Source: JAADEM01 sp965371855
GTDB lineage: Bacteria > Bacteroidota > Bacteroidia > Bacteroidales > Marinilabiliaceae
Length of the DNA stretch: 27,775 bases
Direction of reading: 5' to 3'
Assembly: GCA_965371855.1 (NCBI GenBank)
Contig: CBDUZZ010000063.1
Coordinates: 1-27,775 of the forward strand
Under the pieces are notes generated by a model. The model made no database searches. It worked only from the letters and a program-made list of their open reading frames with translations, and was not told the DNA's origin. This document shows, in pieces, positions 16,449 to 24,095 of this stretch (within the stretch, counting starts at the first letter, position 1; every line of letters starts with the position of its first letter). The translations under genes and the position numbers were made by a program.

Positions 16449-17915
16449 TTAATTCTTCACAATAGTTAAACCAGACAAGCCTGCTGCATCAAAATCTGCT
16501 TGTGTTAAAGGCACTCCTGCTCCAATAACCACAGTTTTTAAGTTGAGTAGTTTTGCCAGTGGTTTTAGGTTAATATCTGCTGAAACCGTTTCCCCGGTTG
16601 AGAATAACTCGCCACCAACTTCGATTGTCAGTGTTTCTAAGTTAGAGAATACCAATAAATCAACCAGCGATTTTATATTTCCATAAATAGAAAGCTCGGA
16701 AGCGGCAACCATTTGTTGGCAAGTTGGTAAATTGTTAACTGCACCAGGCAGCCAACTGCAAGCCCAATCGCTCCACCAACCAATAAACAGATGTCGGCTG
16801 GCGTCTGTTTTCCATCCCTCGTCAGTTAAATTGGTTTGAACCTGCCAGTCGGAAATGGAGTATTGCATGTCTTCACTATAATACAACGGAACATGCCCAG
16901 GTCGCTCACAATTGGTATTAAGGTATAAATCGGCGATTTCTTTTGTCGTAGCCGAAACTGTTACCGGACTCCCTGAGTCTTCTCCCAACATTAATGAAAC
17001 CTTTATGTCGGTTGTTGCATTTTCCGGTAAATTAGCTGCATAAGCATAGTCTCCTGCTGATTGTATTTCACTAATGTTATTTCCACTTTTATCGGTGTAT
17101 TCCACTTTAAAACTTAAACCATCAATTGGTGGAAGAGGAATTTGTAGCACAACGGAAGAATTACTGCGTGCACCAACTTCAACTTCTAAAGGAATAGCTC
17201 CAACATCTAAATCAGATGTTTCAACAACTTCCTGTTCCGAATAGTTCCAGTAATCCCCAGCATTTTCAGAATGCCCTGTTGCCCTAACGTAGTATTTTGC
17301 ATTGGGGTTAAGGAAAATCAAGTCCGTAATTGTACCCCGAATAGCTGTTACCTCGTGAATATATTTGATGGCAAGTGCCGATTGGTCAACTCCGGCAAAA
17401 GATGAGTTTCTGTACCCCGGATATTCCAAATCGCCATAAACCAGTCCAATTTGCTGTGCTCCCGATGTCAAGTCATTCACCCGGTAGCTGTATTTAATTT
17501 CGAGTCCAATGCCATAAATTATATTAATATCTTCAATTTCAAGCGTAACATTAGGCGTTACTTTTAAATTGAAATTTACCATGCCCGATAATTCCATGCT
17601 TTGAATGGTATCCATTTCAAGGAAAGGCCCGTCAGCCCAAATTTTGTAAACAGCCGGAAAAATTTGTGTATTCCGGTAAGTTCCATCGGGTAGTGCATAA
17701 AAATCTAAAGGCTGTGCAAACTCGCCATAAGCAAGGTCGAGCAAGCGCAATTTTGCACCAAAGTATTCGGTGTAAACGGTGTCGTTGGTTTTTTCATCAA
17801 TAAAAAATCCATCGTAGCCACCAGTAAGGTCGTCAATCCTATCGTCTAATTCGCAACCCGCAAAAAGGGTTATTACAAGGATAAATAATATGCTATTTAA
17901 ATATCTGTTCTTCAT
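16449..17915 (-). CDS. DUF3823-type SusE-position surface lipoprotein
   Basis: A 488-aa lipoprotein (lipobox LFAGC, C21). The N-terminal part (about 30-135), with GGYDGFFID and a segment of the type ALPDGTYRNTQIFPAVYKI, matches the DUF3823 domain that commonly follows SusD. Fibronectin-like beta-rich segments follow (about 135-320). The C-terminal third (about 330-488) has paired cysteines, a tryptophan-rich stretch around 385-400, and a leucine-rich tail like the module seen in other SusE-position proteins. It lies 25 bp after susD in the same operon. By position and tryptophan content it is probably a surface glycan-binding protein holding the substrate near SusC/SusD. No catalytic motif is visible. 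Confidence 0.85.
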   Translation of the reverse strand: MKNRYLNSILFILVITLFAGCELDDRIDDLTGGYDGFFIDEKTNDTVYTEYFGAKLRLLDLAYGEFAQPLDFYALPDGTYRNTQIFPAVYKIWADGPFLEMDTIQSMELSGMVNFNLKVTPNVTLEIEDINIIYGIGLEIKYSYRVNDLTSGAQQIGLVYGDLEYPGYRNSSFAGVDQSALAIKYIHEVTAIRGTITDLIFLNPNAKYYVRATGHSENAGDYWNYSEQEVVETSDLDVGAIPLEVEVGARSNSSVVLQIPLPPIDGLSFKVEYTDKSGNNISEIQSAGDYAYAANLPENATTDIKVSLMLGEDSGSPVTVSATTKEIADLYLNTNCERPGHVPLYYSEDMQYSISDWQVQTNLTDEGWKTDASRHLFIGWWSDWACSWLPGAVNNLPTCQQMVAASELSIYGNIKSLVDLLVFSNLETLTIEVGGELFSTGETVSADINLKPLAKLLNLKTVVIGAGVPLTQADFDAAGLSGLTIVKN

Positions 17916-17940
17916 TTTTTTAAATTTATAGTTAACATTC

Positions 17941-19806
17941 TTACCAACCTGTATTTTGAGTTAAACCTGGATTATCACCCACCGGAAGCGGGCTGTAATA
18001 GTCTTTTTCTTCGAACCACTTAATTCTTGTAGCAAGATAGTCTGGTACACCACCATCTTCAATGGTATAGTAAATTGAAGCTGGAGTTGAAGACTCATCG
18101 ATATTTAGAATTGGGTGCAAGGCGTGGTATTGCTGTTGATGCATTTGTGTTCCAATTCGCCAGCGTTTCAAATCCCAATAGCGGAATCCTTCGTACATTA
18201 AATCAATGCGCCTTTCGTGACGGGCTGCTTCTATTGTAAGCGTTTTTGGTGGAAGTCCGCCATGTATATCGCGAACAGCATTTAAAGCATCTTGCCCGGC
18301 AGCCATATAGGCTCCATTGCCCATTTCGTTTAACTCAGCTGCCAGTTCGGCAAGAGTAAGCAACACTTCGCCATAGCGAATTACCACTGCATCCTGCTCT
18401 TCTAGTTTTTTATCAAGGTCTCCTGGCTTATCAAGCTTCTTGGCAGCATATAAGGTTTTTTTTAGGAAAAATCCGTAAATGGTAGTTCCATGCGCACCAT
18501 CATTCTTATAAATACCGTCAATACCCGATTTGGTGTATTGAGGATAATCAGGTACAACACCCCTGTTATTCCAATCGGTTCCCGTATTGTACTTATGTAT
18601 TTCTGTTGAACCATCGGCTTTTTTAACGCGGACTTCCCTGTAAATTTCAAATTTTTCACCCATAAATTCTCCTCCCGGATAAATAATGGTTTGTGCCAGG
18701 CGTTTGTCCCTTCCGGCAAAAAACTCTGCAGGGTCGGCATGTTGAGCATTGTAATCTAATGGTGCGATTGTTCCGTCTAATTTTTCGAATTGTTCAACCA
18801 CATCAATGTATGGGTTCATAAAAGCGGTGTAGACATCTTTTTTAATTTTGTAAGATAATGTCCAATAGTCGATAAAAACTTGTATCCCCGATTTGGCGTT
18901 GTTCTGAAAACGGAAAATGATTTCATCGCTGTTTTCGTTTTTCCCGTTAAACAGGTCTTCAAAACCAGGGTCGAGGGCATAGCGATTGTTTTCATCCACA
19001 AATTGTTTGGCTGCCTGTGCGCCTTGTTCCAAATAGCCTTGGGCTTTCGAAGAAGAAATTCCCTGTAAACCACTGTTGAATTCTCCAGTTCCATATTTTG
19101 CCAAAGTTCCGGCATAAAGTCCTGCTCTTGCTTTTAGAGCCAAAGCTGTAAATAAATTTACGCGGTCTTTATTTTCAGCCAGCATTTTCTGAACGTTGGG
19201 TAAAAGGGCAATTGCATTGTCGAATTCAGCCAGAATAAAATCCCACGATTCAGCTTCTGTTTTTCTGTCGGTTATTGCAGCTAAATCGTTGATATTTTCC
19301 GTATGAAGCGGAACTCCACCATAACGTTTTACCATTTCGAAATAGAGCCAGGCACGCATGCAATAGGCTTCACCAACCGTTTCTAATACGCCGCTGTTTT
19401 CCGAATCTTTATAAAGGTCGATAAATTGGTTTAGCTTATTTATGGTACGGTAGGGCCAAACCCAATCTTCGGCTTGCCTGATTTTACCAAACATTAGCCC
19501 AGGGCTGTTAAATTCAGCAATTCCCGACCACCATGGTTGACCACAAGTTCCATCATCGGTATATCCATCTAAATGGTTTCCGGCAGAACCAGCCATTCTA
19601 CCATCTCCAATACTATTTATGTTTTCTCTTAGTTCCTGATAAAGAGACAAAAACTGAGCTTCTGCCAATTCCGGATATTGTGAAATATCTTCTTCTGTCA
19701 GCAAAGTTTTACTGTCAACTTCAAGCCATTTATCATTACACGAATTTAATGCTGTAAGTGCCAGACTTATAATTACTATGAAATATATTTTCTTCATGTC
19801 ATTCAA
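17941..19806 (-). CDS. susD: SusD/RagB family outer-membrane glycan-binding lipoprotein
   Basis: A 621-aa SusD homologue that caps the partner SusC transporter and delivers glycan. The lipobox LNSC gives C23 when counted from the first Met; a second start (M4, MKKIYF) looks more natural for a signal peptide and would give 618 aa. The family TPR region is recognisable: YRTINKLNQFID (about 119-130), GEAYCMRAWLYFEMVKRYGG (about 146-165), and a C-terminal segment with RHERRIDLMYEGFRYWDLKRW that is highly typical. The gene starts 3 bp after the susC stop codon, so the two are a coupled pair. Confidence 0.97.
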   Translation of the reverse strand: MNDMKKIYFIVIISLALTALNSCNDKWLEVDSKTLLTEEDISQYPELAEAQFLSLYQELRENINSIGDGRMAGSAGNHLDGYTDDGTCGQPWWSGIAEFNSPGLMFGKIRQAEDWVWPYRTINKLNQFIDLYKDSENSGVLETVGEAYCMRAWLYFEMVKRYGGVPLHTENINDLAAITDRKTEAESWDFILAEFDNAIALLPNVQKMLAENKDRVNLFTALALKARAGLYAGTLAKYGTGEFNSGLQGISSSKAQGYLEQGAQAAKQFVDENNRYALDPGFEDLFNGKNENSDEIIFRFQNNAKSGIQVFIDYWTLSYKIKKDVYTAFMNPYIDVVEQFEKLDGTIAPLDYNAQHADPAEFFAGRDKRLAQTIIYPGGEFMGEKFEIYREVRVKKADGSTEIHKYNTGTDWNNRGVVPDYPQYTKSGIDGIYKNDGAHGTTIYGFFLKKTLYAAKKLDKPGDLDKKLEEQDAVVIRYGEVLLTLAELAAELNEMGNGAYMAAGQDALNAVRDIHGGLPPKTLTIEAARHERRIDLMYEGFRYWDLKRWRIGTQMHQQQYHALHPILNIDESSTPASIYYTIEDGGVPDYLATRIKWFEEKDYYSPLPVGDNPGLTQNTGW

Positions 19807-19809
19807 ATT

Positions 19810-22800
19810 TTAAAATTTCAAACTTAAGCCACAGTTAAACGACCTTATTTGCGGGTAGTTAGCCAGATTCCATCCACCTTCGCGTTGTTCGGGGTCGAAA
19901 TAATCTTGAGCAGCAATTGTGAGTAAATTATATGCGCTAACATAAATCCGTAAAGAGCCCATATTTATTCTGTTTGTAATATTGTCAGAGAATGTGTATC
20001 CCAATTCAATATTTTTCAGGCGGACATAAGTTCCATCGAAATTCCAAAAATTTGAACTTCCACCGTTAATGTTTGGAGAAAAGTAATCGCGAATGGCGGG
20101 ATATTGCCCCGGAATCCATTCCGAATTTGGGTCGGTATAATCGGCTTTGTGCCAACGGTCGCCAAAATACGACCAGGTATTCGATTCTGTATCTCCCTGT
20201 CGGAAAGCTTGCGTGTCGAACACTCCAAGATTAAATCGTGATAGGGAAGCTCCTTGCCAGAACATGGTAAAATCTATCCCTTTCCATTGTGCAGAAAAGG
20301 TTGCCCCAAACATTAGTTCAGGGTAAGAAGTTCTGCCAATTGGTTTTTGGTCGTATTCGTTAATGTAGCCATCGCCATTATAATCGGCATAAACTAAATC
20401 GCCCGGAAGTATTACGCTGTTGTTTTTTGAATTTTCGTACATGGGCGCGTTGTTAATTTCGTCCTGATTTTGATAACGCCCTATATAATCGTAGCCCCAG
20501 CGCACATTGTTCCAGTTTCCTTCGCTGTTCCATTTCCATTCAGAATAGCCGTTGGTATATTGCCCGTGTTCAACTTTTGTGGCTTTTGTTCTCGACCACG
20601 ACATGTTCGCATCTATTGAATAGTTGAATTCTCCAACCTTGTTTTCATGACCAATTTCAAATTCGAAACCACGTGTTTGGTCGCTGTTAAGGTTGTACCA
20701 TGTTTTTAAAACACCTGCATTGTCTTCTGATTTTTGTGCTGGTAAACCACTACGGTCGCGAATAAAAAAGTCGGAAGAAACAGTCAGTAATTTATTCCAT
20801 AATTTCGCATCAAATCCAATATTTATCATTGTTGATTTCGACCATGTAAAATCGGGATTGGCTTCAACAGTTTCGGTTGGGTTGTATAATGTACGGTCAC
20901 CAAAGGTTAAAGTATTCCCGGGGTATTTGTAACCACTTTGGTGATAGTATAGTTCATTTCCCACATAGTAATCACGAGCTGATGATAAATCACCCAATTG
21001 TCCCCATGAACCCCTCAATTTGAATTCAGTTAAGGTGTTTGAAATTCCCTTCATAAAATTCTCTTTGGAAAGGAACCAACCTGCTGAAACCGAAGGGAAG
21101 AATCCCCATTTGTCGGCAAAGTACTGGGCACCATCGTAACGGAAGTTAAATTCAACCAAATATTTGGTTTCATAATCATAAGAGAACCTTCCGATTACCG
21201 AACGCGAGCGGTATTCCCTTAAATAGTCGTTAGCAGTTTTGTTGATGGTATTTAATCCACCTTCAAGCATGTCTAATACAGTTGAAGGGTAATCACCCCT
21301 TCCGGCAATAAAGTAGCGATCTTTTGCCTGCATTTGTTCCAAAATTACAGCCGTGTTTACATTGTGGTCGCCAAACGATTGTTTGTAATTTACAAATCCC
21401 TGTAAAGTCAGGCTATAGTTATTATTATCTTGTCGCGACAAGGATGCTTTGTCGTTTTCAGAAGCCGAGTTGCTTAACAAATATTCATCAATATCCTGTG
21501 CGTAGCTTACGTAAACAATATTTGTGTGCCAGTTCTTTTTCCATCCATCGTGTGAATTGTAACCAACAACACCTTTAAACGAAAGTCCGTCAAGGAACGG
21601 TGCATCGTATTTAATAGAGAAATCGGTGTTGTAATCTTTTGTTTCGTTGTGTTCGTACCCCGATGCTGACGGGTCAGCCAAAGCTACCGGGTTTCCACCA
21701 CCAACTGTGGTTGGGCTTGCATAATAATCTTCGTACCCCGGATATTTTACCGGAATATATGGTGCCGAACGTAAAGTTCCGGCTATGTTATTGGCACTTG
21801 CTCCAGGGTAATCCGTTTTTATCAATGTTCCACCAATACCCAAAGAGACGGATATTGAATTGGAGATGTCAATATCAATATTGCTTCTTAAATTGAAACG
21901 GTTCTTTTTAGTTGAATTGGTATTCCAAATTCCACCCTGATGCAAAAAACCTCCTGATATAAAATATTTTACTTTTTCTGTACCACCGGTAACATTCAGG
22001 TTCGATTGCGATATGGGTGCGTTTTGCAATAATTCGTCATACCAATTGGTGTCGTAATCAGAAACCCTTTTTTTAAGGTCATCTTCGGTAATAATAGCAT
22101 TTCTGCTTGAAATTAGTTTTTCGTTAGCACGGTATTCGGCTACAAGTGTTTGCCACATATCGGTTGAAGCAACTTGTGGCATACGGTGTGGTTGTTGAAT
22201 TCCGTAACGGGTTGAGATGTTCATTTGAGCATCGCCTGTTTTACCACGTTTGGTGGTAACCAGAATTACCCCGTTTGCGCCCTGCATACCATAAACGGCT
22301 GCCGATGCTGCATCTTTTAGCACGGTAAAACTTTCTATTTCATTGGGATCCAAATCGGAGTAATTTCTTCCTGGAACTCCATCAACCACAACCAATGCAG
22401 AGCCGAAACCACGGATTTTAATATCTGCACCATCATTTCCCGGTTCGCCAGATGTTTGTCTTGAAAACACCCCCGACATTTTACCACCTAATGCTTGCTC
22501 TAAGTTAGGAGCTGAGGATTTCACGAGGTCTTCAGTTGTAATGGTAGATACCGAACTGATAATTTGTTCCCTTGTTTTTGTACCATACCCAACAGCTACA
22601 ATTTCATCCAACCCAAAATATTCCTGAGCCATTGTAATGTTTATTTCAGTACGTCCGGCAACGGTAATTTCCTGCGTTTTCATTCCTATAAAGGAGAATA
22701 CTAAAACAGTCTCATCGGCAGGTACTTCTATTGAATAAGTACCATCGACATTGGTAATTGTACCGTTTGTTGTGCCTTTTACTACAATGGTAACACCAGG

Positions 22801-22971
22801 CAGGGTAGCCCCGGTATTGTCGGTTATTTTACCCGTTACCGTTTTTTGTTGCAACCCAGAGTTTTCGGATGCATGCAAAGTTGGAATGGGAAACAGAAAA
22901 AATGAGATGAAAAGCCCCAATGTTAGAAGTGGCTTTAATCCCTTTATCTTTGTTGTTAAGTATGTTTCCAT
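19810..22971 (-). CDS. susC: SusC/RagA family TonB-dependent outer-membrane transporter
   Basis: A 1053-aa TonB-linked receptor that imports the glycan across the outer membrane. A signal peptide (about 1-34) precedes a carboxypeptidase-regulatory-like (CarboxypepD_reg-like) domain at 43-114. The SusC signature DEIVAVGYGTKTR lies at 122-134. The plug domain (about 138-246) includes IRGFGSALVVVDGVPG and the conserved GANGVILVTTKRG. A long beta-barrel ends in the usual aromatic residue (LSLKF). No N-terminal STN or anti-sigma-interacting domain is present, which fits regulation by an HTCS rather than an ECF sigma/anti-sigma pair. It is followed by susD after 3 bp. Confidence 0.97.
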   Translation of the reverse strand: METYLTTKIKGLKPLLTLGLFISFFLFPIPTLHASENSGLQQKTVTGKITDNTGATLPGVTIVVKGTTNGTITNVDGTYSIEVPADETVLVFSFIGMKTQEITVAGRTEINITMAQEYFGLDEIVAVGYGTKTREQIISSVSTITTEDLVKSSAPNLEQALGGKMSGVFSRQTSGEPGNDGADIKIRGFGSALVVVDGVPGRNYSDLDPNEIESFTVLKDAASAAVYGMQGANGVILVTTKRGKTGDAQMNISTRYGIQQPHRMPQVASTDMWQTLVAEYRANEKLISSRNAIITEDDLKKRVSDYDTNWYDELLQNAPISQSNLNVTGGTEKVKYFISGGFLHQGGIWNTNSTKKNRFNLRSNIDIDISNSISVSLGIGGTLIKTDYPGASANNIAGTLRSAPYIPVKYPGYEDYYASPTTVGGGNPVALADPSASGYEHNETKDYNTDFSIKYDAPFLDGLSFKGVVGYNSHDGWKKNWHTNIVYVSYAQDIDEYLLSNSASENDKASLSRQDNNNYSLTLQGFVNYKQSFGDHNVNTAVILEQMQAKDRYFIAGRGDYPSTVLDMLEGGLNTINKTANDYLREYRSRSVIGRFSYDYETKYLVEFNFRYDGAQYFADKWGFFPSVSAGWFLSKENFMKGISNTLTEFKLRGSWGQLGDLSSARDYYVGNELYYHQSGYKYPGNTLTFGDRTLYNPTETVEANPDFTWSKSTMINIGFDAKLWNKLLTVSSDFFIRDRSGLPAQKSEDNAGVLKTWYNLNSDQTRGFEFEIGHENKVGEFNYSIDANMSWSRTKATKVEHGQYTNGYSEWKWNSEGNWNNVRWGYDYIGRYQNQDEINNAPMYENSKNNSVILPGDLVYADYNGDGYINEYDQKPIGRTSYPELMFGATFSAQWKGIDFTMFWQGASLSRFNLGVFDTQAFRQGDTESNTWSYFGDRWHKADYTDPNSEWIPGQYPAIRDYFSPNINGGSSNFWNFDGTYVRLKNIELGYTFSDNITNRINMGSLRIYVSAYNLLTIAAQDYFDPEQREGGWNLANYPQIRSFNCGLSLKF

Positions 22972-23009
22972 ATTTGTTGTTTTAAAATTCGATACAAAAA
23001 AAAGATAGA

Positions 23010-23039
23010 AGCCGGTTCGACTTTTAGGTCAAACCGACT
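23010..23039 (-). terminator. Terminator or attenuator between the PKD gene and susC
   Basis: A 12-bp stem (23010-23021 with 23028-23039, including two G-U pairs on the minus strand) and a 6-nt loop. It is followed on the minus strand by TCTATC and then eight T (22996-23003). It lies 25 nt after the PKD stop codon and 38 nt before the susC start. It could end the PKD transcript or attenuate susCD. TTTG in the stem and TATCTTTT 22 nt later also look like a weak promoter pair for susC. Confidence 0.55.
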
Positions 23040-23063
23040 ATTAATACTTCAAATCTTATGAAG

Positions 23064-24023
23064 CTATTCAGCGCGTTTTAATTTCAGTACATAAATATTA
23101 TCAGGGTTGGCAAAGAGGTTGCTTGTGCCTGCCACAATCATTCGGTTTTCGTCGATTAGTGCAACCTGATAAGTCCATTCTGTTGCCAGATAATCTACAT
23201 TGCCAGCAAAATATATTCCGAACCATGGAATAGAACTGGTACTTCCGGTTAAAGTTAGCGTTGCAGTTTGGCTATTTTCCGAATTTTCGGTAAGAGCCCA
23301 GCTCATGTCGTATTTTGTTTTCCAACCATTAAGAGATGCACCGTTGCCATCAACCCAATCGTCTGTTTCAGGTAAAGTTGCTTCACCTGCGTAAAACAAG
23401 AATTGGTCACCAACCAACTGGCGCTCGAAAGTACCATCGGCAGTAAATGTAAATTCGTTGTCGAAAAAGCTTGTACGTCCGAAATAGTCGCCAAAGAAGA
23501 TTGCGTTAGACCAGAACGTATTGTATCCATCGTCGCCCACAGAAAGCCACTTTGTTCCGTCCCAACCAATGCGGTTGCCAAATTCCATTGCACCCTTTAC
23601 ATCCATAGTATCGATGGTGTTAAGAGCTTCCGAGTCCATTTTCCATGTGCCAACCAATAAGTTGGTAAGTACAACTTCTTGTGAATATGTACTTTGTTTA
23701 TCTGTAGCATTGCTTACTGTTAGAGTTACGCTAAATTCGCCACCAGTACTAAAAGTATAAACCGGATTCTTTTCGGTTGATGTACCGGAAGCATCGCCAA
23801 AATCCCATGCATAAGTTGCATTTTCTTCTAATTCAGCTGAAGTGTTGGTAAATGTAACTTTTTGCGGTATGGCAAAAGGTACTGCCGATTCTTCAATTTG
23901 ATATGTAAAACCTGCAGTTGGCATTGGAATTACAACTTCATCTTTGCCACATGAAATACTAAAGATTGCAATTGCAACAATCAGCATTGCTGTAAATAGT
24001 ACTTGTCCTAAATTCTTTTTCAT
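23064..24023 (-). CDS. PKD-domain lipoprotein with C-terminal lipocalin-like domain
   Basis: A 319-aa lipoprotein (lipobox FSISC, C25). A PKD domain spans about 35-120, with WDFGD at 73-77 and the usual NPVYTFSTGGEFSVTLTV stretch (86-103). Residues about 122-319 look like a lipocalin-like beta-barrel: they begin GTWKMD and are rich in aromatic residues (WDGTKWLSVG, WFGIYFAGNVDY). It has no catalytic motif. It stands directly before susC, separated by a hairpin, and 72 bp after the truncated HTCS. A surface-exposed glycan-binding role is likely from position and composition, but this is inference. Confidence 0.85.
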   Translation of the reverse strand: MKKNLGQVLFTAMLIVAIAIFSISCGKDEVVIPMPTAGFTYQIEESAVPFAIPQKVTFTNTSAELEENATYAWDFGDASGTSTEKNPVYTFSTGGEFSVTLTVSNATDKQSTYSQEVVLTNLLVGTWKMDSEALNTIDTMDVKGAMEFGNRIGWDGTKWLSVGDDGYNTFWSNAIFFGDYFGRTSFFDNEFTFTADGTFERQLVGDQFLFYAGEATLPETDDWVDGNGASLNGWKTKYDMSWALTENSENSQTATLTLTGSTSSIPWFGIYFAGNVDYLATEWTYQVALIDENRMIVAGTSNLFANPDNIYVLKLKRAE

Positions 24024-24095
24024 CTTTTTAAAATTTTAATTGTTATTAATAGATTGATTAAAATCACTCAACATTTTTATGGGTGCAATCTACTT

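Noticed and set aside
24024..24095. A frameshifted continuation of the truncated HTCS
   Set aside because: The gap is only 72 bp, far too short for the ~400 missing residues, and the next gene starts right after it with its own signal peptide.
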